Positions 26,496 through 34,658 of a DNA stretch of 64,000 nucleotides are shown in pieces. The DNA comes from Terriglobales bacterium. GTDB lineage: Bacteria; Acidobacteriota; Terriglobia; Terriglobales; Acidobacteriaceae. The number at the start of each line of letters is the position of its first letter. Position 1 is the first letter of the stretch. The position numbers were made by a program, and so were the translations under genes. Location: NCBI GenBank assembly GCA_035651655.1, contig DASRFG010000001.1, forward strand, positions 94,001 through 158,000, in the 5' to 3' direction. The notes beneath the pieces are model-generated. The model did not search any database, was not told the DNA's origin, and saw nothing but the letters and a program-made list of their open reading frames with translations.

Positions 26496-27759
26496 ATCTC
26501 CTCACGGCTGCCAGGTTGGCAGAAAAATCTTCACCTCCGGCGCACTGCGTAGTTGCTTGCAAGGCGGAGGAGTCGAGAGCGGGTGATAAGACCCGCACGG
26601 TTTGGTTGGAAGGCTGTTGGCGCGGCGCGGACGACAGCAACCCTCGAAGGAACTGCAATGGCAGGTAGGTCGCGAGTACGGCCGCACTTTCGATCGTACG
26701 CCACGGTGCGGAGGCGGTGAGAGCATCCACCAACCTGGGATCCGAAATTTCCACTTGTGCGTGCCGGTGTAGATGCACGATTTGCCGGAAGCCCACTACC
26801 ATGTGGCAGAAGTCGAGACCGGAACCCAGATACGTGTAGGGCATAATGCTCGCATCTTCAACCACCGTTCCGCAGTCCACTTCAGCGTGATGTTCCACTG
26901 CGGTCGCGCGGGTGAGGACTGCGGCGGCACGAATCTTTGCCCCAGGTCCTACGTAGCAGGGAGCGATCAAGCGCGCGCGCCGGTGAACATGCGCATGCTC
27001 TCCCAGCCAAATCCCTGGGCGAATTTCTTTGCCCGCGGGTTGCAGCGCGCAACGCTTCAGGAGCCCATCTTGGGCAAGCCGACGGAGGTCCTGAGGCGTT
27101 TCAAGAGGATTCATATAGCCTTGCATCAGGTAAGCAGCCGCCGGCGATCTGAACTTGGTCAAACGGCTACGAAACAGGCACGCGGCATCATTTCGCCGAT
27201 CGGAGTTAATGACTACTGCCTCAACCGTCTGGCGATCGTTGAACACCTGGGTGACGTGCTGCCTTTGGGAGACGTGGAACTGCAGCAGATCGGCGGGGTC
27301 AAATTCGGCATAAGCTCCGAGTCGGATAACGATTACGTTGTCTGCGCCTTCAGCGGCGTAGTCAGTGAAGACATCCTCGGCAGCAGCCCACGGATCAGCC
27401 GCGGCAGCCCACTTAGCGTCAGGTGCTTCGGCTTCACGGACCACGGGAGAGCCTTGCAAACGCTCTTCAAACAAAACGGAGATGGCTGAAATCCCTGCCC
27501 CGCGCAGACGATCTACCACTCGCTGCACCACCGACGCGCCAAGCACATCCATCAAGGCGATGGGCAATCCCACAAATTCTTCGGGGGAGGTTGGTATGGA
27601 GTACCCGTCGGCGGCGTGGGTGTTGGAGCTATGGCCATTGGAGCCATGGCCATTAGACCCATGTCCGTTAGACCCATGGCCATTAGAGGAGTGGCCGTTT
27701 GCGCCGTGGGCAGAACGCGCCGGGGGAGCACCGATGACGATTATGGCAGCTACATCCAC
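26482..27759 (-). CDS. Degenerate sugar nucleotidyltransferase with left-handed beta-helix and GHGSN repeat
   Basis: The 425-residue protein has the layout of a GlmU/RmlA-like enzyme: an opening VDVAAIIVIG strand, a GT-A-like domain (to about 240) and a hexapeptide left-handed beta-helix (about 255-350). The GxGxRL-x-P-x-T/K signature expected right after the first strand is absent. In its place is a low-complexity insert of GHGSN repeats (about residues 17-50). I therefore doubt it keeps pyrophosphorylase activity and suspect a structural or acyltransferase-type role. The start is GTG 27759 (GAGG 8 nt upstream) or GTG 27768. It overlaps the STAS gene by 14 nt. Confidence 0.72.
   Translation of the reverse strand: MDVAAIIVIGAPPARSAHGANGHSSNGHGSNGHGSNGHGSNGHSSNTHAADGYSIPTSPEEFVGLPIALMDVLGASVVQRVVDRLRGAGISAISVLFEERLQGSPVVREAEAPDAKWAAAADPWAAAEDVFTDYAAEGADNVIVIRLGAYAEFDPADLLQFHVSQRQHVTQVFNDRQTVEAVVINSDRRNDAACLFRSRLTKFRSPAAAYLMQGYMNPLETPQDLRRLAQDGLLKRCALQPAGKEIRPGIWLGEHAHVHRRARLIAPCYVGPGAKIRAAAVLTRATAVEHHAEVDCGTVVEDASIMPYTYLGSGLDFCHMVVGFRQIVHLHRHAQVEISDPRLVDALTASAPWRTIESAAVLATYLPLQFLRGLLSSAPRQQPSNQTVRVLSPALDSSALQATTQCAGGEDFSANLAAVRRYGDQ
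27625..27715 (-). repeat. 15-nt coding tandem repeat (Gly-His-Gly-Ser-Asn)
   Basis: About six imperfect 15-nt units encode GH(G/S)SN within the nucleotidyltransferase-like gene. The number of in-frame units could vary between strains by slippage. The 280-bp region upstream of the gene (27769-28048) has no gene and no clear terminator. Confidence 0.75.
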
Positions 27760-28048
27760 GCCAGCCACCTCGCGCCCGGGAACTCCCGCTCATTTTTTAC
27801 ATTGAAATTGATAGGGCCCAAAATCACAAAAGACGCTCCCAACAACCAGTAAGTAGCACATCGAAAAGGTTCGAAGAACGGGCCGAGTTACCGGGGAACT
27901 TCACCGCTGAACTCGCAGGCGACAGACCGCTCCTCCTATCATCTAGAACCTGCTCGCTATCAGCAGCTATTAAACAGATGCCTGGGTGGTTACTCACGTT
28001 GTCCTTCAGCAGTACACAAAATACACAGTTGATTTTGGGCGGAATTGG

Positions 28049-30073
28049 TCACTGAATTGCCGGTGTCTCCGTCGGTAGCTGGAGCAAGCGGTCCATGTCA
28101 GACTCGGGATCGTGAGCCAGGTGTCGCGCCTTATTCCGGGCATATCGCCATAAATTCCGCAAATTCGTCTTGTACCAGCAGCACTCATGCATGCGGGGAG
28201 AGAGGCCGCAGATAAATCGCAAGCGGGAACGCAGAAATTCCGGCGAAATCTGCATGGCGGCAGCTACCCGATGATTGCCCTCAATAATGGTGAACGGCCG
28301 GCTTTCAGCCTCAGCGATCAACAAAACTGAAGTGGCTGGCGAGTTTTGCCGCCGCAAAGCGCTGATGACTTCTTCCATCTTGGCATTGAACTGGCTGCCC
28401 CTGGCTTTGCTCCTGGCGGTACGAATTCGCTCTATCATGTCGGTAATATAAAAACTTCCGTTGGAGAACTTGCGCCACATGGCCCGCGGAAAGAAACGCA
28501 TGCGGGCGATTTCTTCCGGACCTAATTCCACTTCCCACCACTGAGTGTCGCCTGGCAGTTCGCGCCACATGCCCCCGCGACGGCGAAAGAGAAGAGCGCG
28601 GCGCAGCCGGTTCTGCTGGGGATTGCTCAGGTCGGGAGTTTCCACCACTGGAGTAAATTTCTGACGATCAGCGTCGAATTCGCGGTGGTGAAATTCATTG
28701 CGCAAGAATTCGGAGATCACTTCGTCCTCGGTCATTGCGCGCAGCTTGCGCATGGTGACGCGCGCCGGCACTATGAGTGGTTCCGGACGTACTCGTGCTG
28801 GGCTGCGCAGGAAAGGCAACGTAACCGTAACCAGCAGTACCGCCAGCATCACCAATTGCACCAATACAACTTGTTGAAGGGTATTGTGAAAAGCGAGAAT
28901 GCCAAGAACGATGGCGGCGCTGAACGCCAACTGAATCCAAGCGCTGTTAGCCAGCTTGCGCGACATTTCGTAAGTGATCAGGACAACACAGAGTGAATAA
29001 ACCCCGGTTGCCACCGCATAGAGAACCAACAAAGATGAGTAGAAGGCCAAGTCTCGATGCAGGAAGTCGGCGCCGAACACCGCGCGCCAAACCAGATTTG
29101 GAAAAAACGACAACAGCAATGCGAAGCTGCCGGTAATGAAAAGAACGATAGCCAGAGGAGCCGCCAGTATGCCTCGATCGTTCTGCTTGGCGGGGGTGGC
29201 GCCCGCCGAGATAGGAAACATCGCACTCACCACCGACCATGACGACATGTAAACCACGCGACCGACAAGGGCGGCCGCGGCATACAGGCCGGCTTGCTCG
29301 GGAGAGAAGAAATGTTTCACCAGAACAATGTCTATATTGTTGATGATCACCTGACCCACAAAGAAGACGATGGCCTGCATGACCTCGCGGAAGGAAGCCG
29401 GTATGCCGGGTTGGGGAGAGGCTTCCAGTTCGTGACCGGGGTGGGAAAATACGTAAGCGATGATCACCGAGGCTGATACCGCCGCAATGGCGCCGATCAC
29501 GCCCGTTCCCATCCGGATGAGAACCAGAGCGCCCCCCAGCTTGACCACGCCTTCGAGAACAAAATTGAGTGCCAGCTTGCGGAAGGCATATGTGCCCTGC
29601 ATTCCGCCCCGTCGCACCCCTAAAGGAATGTAGAAGGCGATCCCAACCGCCAGCAGGATGACCAGAATAGGAGAGCTAAGGTTCAGATAAACGGCTAATG
29701 GGCGGCTAGCCAAAATGAGCAATAAAGCAATCGTCGCTCCGAAGTACCAAGCGCGCCGGCGCAATGCCAAGTACACGGCAGCCTTGGCGCCGGGTGAGTC
29801 GTTGCGGGCTACAAACTTGGCGCATACCAACTGAAGCGTCAAAGTAATAGCTGAGAGCAGCATCAGCAGCGTGTATATGGCTGCCACTTCGCCGAATGCG
29901 ATTGGGCCCAGAAGGTGGGCAATGCCCACGTTATAGATCAGGTTCAAGAGCGCGACCATCCCGGACCCGACCAGCATGGTGAGACTTCCAGTCACGATGC
30001 GCTTTTGGGTCGCAGTGGGGTTCAGTTTCAACGCTGATCCGAACCGGTCGGCAATGGAAGTGAGTTGGGACAT
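28049..30073 (-). CDS. Oligosaccharide flippase (MATE/MOP) fused to a ParB-like C-terminal domain
   Basis: The 674-residue protein starts with a Wzx-type flippase of 12-14 membrane helices (about 30-440), which moves lipid-linked sugar units across the inner membrane. It continues with about 235 soluble residues not normal for Wzx. Within them, FTIIEGNHRVAAAMQI (about 570-585) resembles the ParB/Srx nucleotide-binding motif (I-x-x-G-x-HR-x-x-A). A basic RRRGG and aromatic-rich stretch precedes it. It starts 32 bp after the TPR/barrel gene stop, so they share an operon. Confidence 0.82.
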   Translation of the reverse strand: MSQLTSIADRFGSALKLNPTATQKRIVTGSLTMLVGSGMVALLNLIYNVGIAHLLGPIAFGEVAAIYTLLMLLSAITLTLQLVCAKFVARNDSPGAKAAVYLALRRRAWYFGATIALLLILASRPLAVYLNLSSPILVILLAVGIAFYIPLGVRRGGMQGTYAFRKLALNFVLEGVVKLGGALVLIRMGTGVIGAIAAVSASVIIAYVFSHPGHELEASPQPGIPASFREVMQAIVFFVGQVIINNIDIVLVKHFFSPEQAGLYAAAALVGRVVYMSSWSVVSAMFPISAGATPAKQNDRGILAAPLAIVLFITGSFALLLSFFPNLVWRAVFGADFLHRDLAFYSSLLVLYAVATGVYSLCVVLITYEMSRKLANSAWIQLAFSAAIVLGILAFHNTLQQVVLVQLVMLAVLLVTVTLPFLRSPARVRPEPLIVPARVTMRKLRAMTEDEVISEFLRNEFHHREFDADRQKFTPVVETPDLSNPQQNRLRRALLFRRRGGMWRELPGDTQWWEVELGPEEIARMRFFPRAMWRKFSNGSFYITDMIERIRTARSKARGSQFNAKMEEVISALRRQNSPATSVLLIAEAESRPFTIIEGNHRVAAAMQISPEFLRSRLRFICGLSPRMHECCWYKTNLRNLWRYARNKARHLAHDPESDMDRLLQLPTETPAIQ

Positions 30074-30105
30074 TGAGTGAACTGTCGGGAGATGCGCCTA
30101 AACGA

Positions 30106-33100
30106 TCAAAAGAGCGAGAGGCGAATCACTGGAACAATGCTGGTTGCGCTGCCACGGCCAGTAAAACCATAAAAGGTCTGCTGTTGTACACCCACCGAGA
30201 ACCGCAAAGGATAGGCGACCGGCACCTCGCCATCCACCGCGCTCAGCGTGTGTTGCACGGGCTTTACATATGAGACGAGAAATTCGCCTTGCACGTTGTC
30301 ATAGAGGTGAAATCCCGCGCCACGCGAAAGTGCAACTGCTCCCAAGACAGACCAGCGAGTATTGGGCCGGTACTCGAAGCGTCCCCAGGGCCGCAAAGCC
30401 TGAGCAATTGCGAATCTATTGTCCTGCACGCGCCATGCACGTAAGTAGTCAGCCAACACGCTGGCGGTGAATCTCTCGCCGAATTTTCTCCGAAGACCAA
30501 TGCCGGCACTGGTCTGGTAGTACTCACGCACCAGGGGCGGAAACTGTATGTCACGGACGGAGTATTCGGTAATAAGTGCTGTCTTTCCCCAGGGGCGGCC
30601 CACGGTGAATTGGAGAGTCGCAGTTTTGTCGCTCGAGCGTAGGGGGAGAGGGGAACGTGTGTAGGGACCAGCTTCACGCATTAAGTTGGCCCGTATCGAA
30701 ACCCAGTTGAAGAAGGAAGACGTAGAGAGATACAGGTATTGCCGGAACAAATTCTGGTTCATTGAGGTCGGAGCGCTGGTATCTCGCCGCAGAGTGAACT
30801 GCAGTCCTGGGTTGAAGACAATTTTGTTTGATCCGAGACGGAGCACAGGGTTTATCCCGCTATTGAAAGAGGTATCGAACGTGTTGCGATGCTGGATCAA
30901 TAGTGTGCTCGGGATTGAGACGGTTCCGTTCGCATTGCGCTCTTCCACGAAGCCGGTAATGGTAGGAAAGTTGCCGATATGGATCTTGTAGTCGGCGTCG
31001 GCCTTGGTTTCCCAGGAATGCCGCGGGGGTGGAAGGAGCGCGGGATTTCCCGTGACTCCCAATAACCGCGCGTCGAGCTGATAGATATTGATGTCTTCGA
31101 AAACCGGCGCCAGGGACATCTGGGAACCCACGCTCACGTTCTCGGTAATGGGTCGCCCTTCTTGCCCGGCAACGTCCAGCTCGGCACGCTGTGCATTTTC
31201 ATCCTCCGCTGCCAGACTGGTAGCGCGGGCAAAGGCCATCAGGGCGCGATTGCTGTTCTGCTGCTGCCGGTAGACATTGGCCTGCGCCATCATGAAGTCG
31301 TAATTGTGGTCGTAATCTGCAGAATTCCCCAGGCTGGCAAGCTGCGCCTCAGCATTCTGAGTTTGACCCTGAGCGAGATAGGTATTCGCCATTCCGATGG
31401 CAATAACGCTATCGTCAGCGCCGGCGGCCTTGGCTCGCTGAAAATACTTTTCGGCCAGATTGAAGTCGTGCATCTGCAGGAACAGTCCGGCAGCTTCCAC
31501 AAAATTGTCTGAGGTAACGGGGGCGGCCTCGCCTATGCGGGCCTCAGCAAAGGCAAGGCTGATCTGCTGGCGAGCATCGTCGAAATGTCCCTCACGCTGA
31601 AAGACCCGGGCAATCGCCAGACGAGCTTCAACGCGGTCTGCGGCAGGCGAGCTAAGCGCACGAGCGAAGCGGTCCATAGCCGCATTACGATCACCCAGTT
31701 CCAGCAGTGCATCGCCGCTGGCCAGCAACACGTCGGTCTGGTCACCCCCCGCGCGCTCGGCTGCTTCAATGTAGCGGAGGGTCTCCTCTCGCCTGTGTAA
31801 GCGGACATAGTTATGAGCCAGCTGGGCATAGATAAAAGGGTCGTCGGGAGAGAGCGCCAGCGCTTTGTTTAGTGTGTCAATGGAGTCGTTAAATCGGTGC
31901 AGACGGTACTGTGTGTCCGCGAGCGAAAGCTGGATCTCGAGGTTCCGCGGCTCGTAGTTCAGCGCCGCTTGATATTCCTTGGTCGCTTCGGCAAGCAGCA
32001 ACTGCTGGCGATATGCACCGGCCCGCGCCAGGTGCGTGGCTTTTGATTCGCCGAGCAGGCGTTCGGCCGTATTAGCCTGCTGCAGGGCCTGCTTGGGACG
32101 ATGCAGCTGCAGGTTGGCATACGCCATTCCCAAGTGGGCCTCGCCGTAGTCGGGCCGCAACTTGAGCGCGGTCTCAAAATCGCTCGCGGCTTGCTGTGCA
32201 TTTTGAGTGTCGTTGAATACAAAGCCGCGATTCACGTAGCCGGTGGCCATTTTGGAGTCCAGCTCCAGCGCATGGCTGAAATCGTCCACTGCTTTGGTCA
32301 GCAATCCGGCACGCGTGTGCACGTAACCGGAGATCAACCACAGATCTTTTTCCTTGGGCAGGATGGGCTTGTAGTGTTCCACCACGCGCAACGCGTCGTC
32401 GTAGCGATTCAGGTAAAACAAGTCGTAGGCCAGATACACCGGACCTTCGCGGTCCCGTGGCAATTTCTGAATTACCTGCCAACCCAATCGTGCTGACTCC
32501 TCGTACTTACCGGTCCAGGTGAGATAGCGCTCGTGCTCGCGCATCACCTCGGCATTGTTTTGCATTTCGCCTTTAGCGCGCTCCAGCCAGGACTGGGCCA
32601 GTGGAAGCTTGTGTGATTCCAGCGCCGCATTGGTACCGCCAGCAACGATCAGCGGATTTGTGGGCGCCAGTTTGTAGGCCTGCTCGTAACTCTGCAGCGC
32701 TTTGGCGAACTCACCGGTCCCGGTATACAGGTCACCCAATGCCAGGTACGGAACGTACACGTTGGGGTAGAGATGAACGGCGTTCAGAAAATACTTCTCT
32801 GAACCTTTGGTGTCTCCCATGTCGCGTAGGAGGTAGCCAGTTGAAATCAAGGCGAAGCGGTTATTGGGCTCGCGCTGCAAGACTTCCATGAACATTTGCC
32901 TGGCGGCAGGCTTATCTTTCAATCGCCAGAGCAGGTTTGCAAACTGCAACCGGATATTGTTGTTATTTGGATCGAGTGAGAGCGCTTCTTTCAGATCTCT
33001 ATCGGCGGACTGGAGGTCGTCATTGCTGTTTTCAATGGCCGCCCGCAAGCGCAGGAACTCCGGGCGGAGTGGCCCCGTAATTTGTAACTTGCCGACCTCG

Positions 33101-34347
33101 GCGGAAGCCAGACGGGCCTGTTGTTCGGCCGAAGTCTGGTCATTGGTATCACGATATAGCTGAGCAAGAGTCATGCGCAGCTCGATGGGATACAGCAAGC
33201 CTTCGGGCGCCCCCTCGGGAAGTTTCTCAAGGGCGGTCTGGTACTCGCGGATGGCCTCGGCAGGACGGTCCTGCAGCTGAGCGATGGTCCCCCGCACCGC
33301 GTGCACACGATAGTGATCCGGCTGCAGGGCAGCCGCGCGATCTATGAAAGTCTTTGCCTGGGAAAGATTATCGGCGCCGACTTGTGCCTGGGCAGCGTTA
33401 ATCTGCAACGCGAATTCTTGGGGGGCGGCGTTGGCAGCTTCCGCATAATACTGGGCGGCCTGTTGTTTGTTGCCGGCAAGCTGATAGGTGTAGGCCAGCT
33501 CGGCCACCAGATCAGGAGTGCGCGAACGGACCTTCTTCAGGGCCGCAATGGCTGAGTTGTAGTCTCCAGCCTCGCGATAGAACCCGGCGACAGCGCGCAG
33601 CACTTCGGGACTTCCAGGAGACCGGCGCTCCGCAGCCTGCAGCATTTGTTTAGCGCGCTCTGGCTGCTTGGTGCGCTGATACGCCTTTGCCAAGAGCACT
33701 TCCGCACGGGATGAAGGCTGTAACGCGTCCCCGCGCTGCAACAAAGGCAGCGCCTTTTGTGGCTCGTCCGTGTTGAGGAACAGTTCCCCGGCGAGCAACA
33801 GATCGTTCGCCCCGCGGGGATTGGCGGCGATCACTCTCATGAGCAGCTTCTTGGCCTCGTCGGAGTTGCCCATGCGGGCATATGTCTGAGCCAGACCTGA
33901 AAGTCCCTGAATGGACGAGGGCTTCAGCTGCAAGCCATGGTTATAGGCGTCTATAGAGGCCTGGTAACGACCGGCGACGCGAGCGGTATAGCCATAAAGA
34001 AACCAGAAATCGGGGTTCTGCGGCGCTGCCTGTGCCGCACGTTGCGCGAAGTCAGCCGCCTTGCCATTTTCGCCTCGGCGCATGGCGTCCTGGGCGGCGC
34101 GCGCTACCCGGGAGACCTGGATGCTCGAGCCCCAACCGATTCCCTGTGACTCGCGTGCCCATGGGGCTGGCTGGCCGGCGCTCTTGCCGCTTGGCGCGGA
34201 CCTGGGTGCAGACTTTTTGGCAGGTCTGGCGGGTGATGGCTTACTGGATTGAGTGGATTGACCATTAATCTCGAAGGTCTGCCCCTGCAGGCGGCCAAGT
34301 GCCAGCACCATTAGGGAACAAGTAATGATCGGGAACACTTTTCTCAA
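30106..34347 (-). CDS. TPR-superhelix/outer-membrane beta-barrel exporter, BcsC/PgaA-like
   Basis: The 1413-residue protein has a signal peptide (LRKVFPIITCSLMVLALG), a Ser/Pro/Lys-rich linker, roughly 25 TPR units (about 85-1060), and a final 340 residues of amphipathic strands ending in the outer-membrane terminal Phe (VIRLSLF). This is the plan of BcsC, PgaA and similar exporters that pull exopolysaccharide through the periplasm and out; no sequence identity to either is claimed. I chose TTG 34347 because GGTGATC (complement of the 16S 3' end) lies 2 nt upstream and the signal peptide begins there. It is the first gene of the minus-strand polysaccharide operon. Confidence 0.85.
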   Translation of the reverse strand: MRKVFPIITCSLMVLALGRLQGQTFEINGQSTQSSKPSPARPAKKSAPRSAPSGKSAGQPAPWARESQGIGWGSSIQVSRVARAAQDAMRRGENGKAADFAQRAAQAAPQNPDFWFLYGYTARVAGRYQASIDAYNHGLQLKPSSIQGLSGLAQTYARMGNSDEAKKLLMRVIAANPRGANDLLLAGELFLNTDEPQKALPLLQRGDALQPSSRAEVLLAKAYQRTKQPERAKQMLQAAERRSPGSPEVLRAVAGFYREAGDYNSAIAALKKVRSRTPDLVAELAYTYQLAGNKQQAAQYYAEAANAAPQEFALQINAAQAQVGADNLSQAKTFIDRAAALQPDHYRVHAVRGTIAQLQDRPAEAIREYQTALEKLPEGAPEGLLYPIELRMTLAQLYRDTNDQTSAEQQARLASAEVGKLQITGPLRPEFLRLRAAIENSNDDLQSADRDLKEALSLDPNNNNIRLQFANLLWRLKDKPAARQMFMEVLQREPNNRFALISTGYLLRDMGDTKGSEKYFLNAVHLYPNVYVPYLALGDLYTGTGEFAKALQSYEQAYKLAPTNPLIVAGGTNAALESHKLPLAQSWLERAKGEMQNNAEVMREHERYLTWTGKYEESARLGWQVIQKLPRDREGPVYLAYDLFYLNRYDDALRVVEHYKPILPKEKDLWLISGYVHTRAGLLTKAVDDFSHALELDSKMATGYVNRGFVFNDTQNAQQAASDFETALKLRPDYGEAHLGMAYANLQLHRPKQALQQANTAERLLGESKATHLARAGAYRQQLLLAEATKEYQAALNYEPRNLEIQLSLADTQYRLHRFNDSIDTLNKALALSPDDPFIYAQLAHNYVRLHRREETLRYIEAAERAGGDQTDVLLASGDALLELGDRNAAMDRFARALSSPAADRVEARLAIARVFQREGHFDDARQQISLAFAEARIGEAAPVTSDNFVEAAGLFLQMHDFNLAEKYFQRAKAAGADDSVIAIGMANTYLAQGQTQNAEAQLASLGNSADYDHNYDFMMAQANVYRQQQNSNRALMAFARATSLAAEDENAQRAELDVAGQEGRPITENVSVGSQMSLAPVFEDINIYQLDARLLGVTGNPALLPPPRHSWETKADADYKIHIGNFPTITGFVEERNANGTVSIPSTLLIQHRNTFDTSFNSGINPVLRLGSNKIVFNPGLQFTLRRDTSAPTSMNQNLFRQYLYLSTSSFFNWVSIRANLMREAGPYTRSPLPLRSSDKTATLQFTVGRPWGKTALITEYSVRDIQFPPLVREYYQTSAGIGLRRKFGERFTASVLADYLRAWRVQDNRFAIAQALRPWGRFEYRPNTRWSVLGAVALSRGAGFHLYDNVQGEFLVSYVKPVQHTLSAVDGEVPVAYPLRFSVGVQQQTFYGFTGRGSATSIVPVIRLSLF

Positions 34348-34388
34348 CGGATCACCATTGCAGGTATAGGTCTGCCGGCAGAACAGCA

Positions 34389-34404
34389 GGCAAGCAGCAT
34401 TCCA
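34389..34404 (-). promoter_or_regulatory. Candidate sigma-54 promoter for the polysaccharide operon
   Basis: Read on the minus strand, TGGAATGCTGCTTGCC has TGG and TTGC with the exact spacing of -24/-12 elements. The remaining consensus positions match only partly. It lies about 40 nt before the TTG start at 34347. The rest of 34348-34658 holds the divergent regulatory space and no gene. Confidence 0.3.
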
Positions 34405-34615
34405 ACTGCTCTGATGCAAACTGCCGATAAAACGGACGCTTAGGGAAAGTACAGCAGTGTGAATACCTACCTATGGAAGGCGGATACCCTTGTTGTGACT
34501 TCCGGTGCCACGGCCGCGGAGGGCATCGGAGCACCTGAAATCAGGAGCCACCAAGGAAAAGCGAAGCAAAGTTAATGGCACGGGCAGGTGAGTAGCTGGA
34601 AAACCCCGACCCCTG

Positions 34616-34631
34616 GTTTGGGAATCCAAAC
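34616..34631. promoter_or_regulatory. Perfect 6-bp inverted repeat before the GT-C gene
   Basis: GTTTGG (34616-34621), GAAT, CCAAAC (34626-34631), 27 bp before the TTG start at 34659. It could be an operator half-site pair or a leader hairpin; function unknown. Confidence 0.35.
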
Positions 34632-34658
34632 TGCTGCTCAGGATTTCGGAGGCTCCCA

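Noticed and set aside
26773-27489. 238-codon plus-strand ORF over the nucleotidyltransferase-like gene
   Set aside because: Antisense shadow of a gene with clear domain structure; no RBS or recognisable motif.
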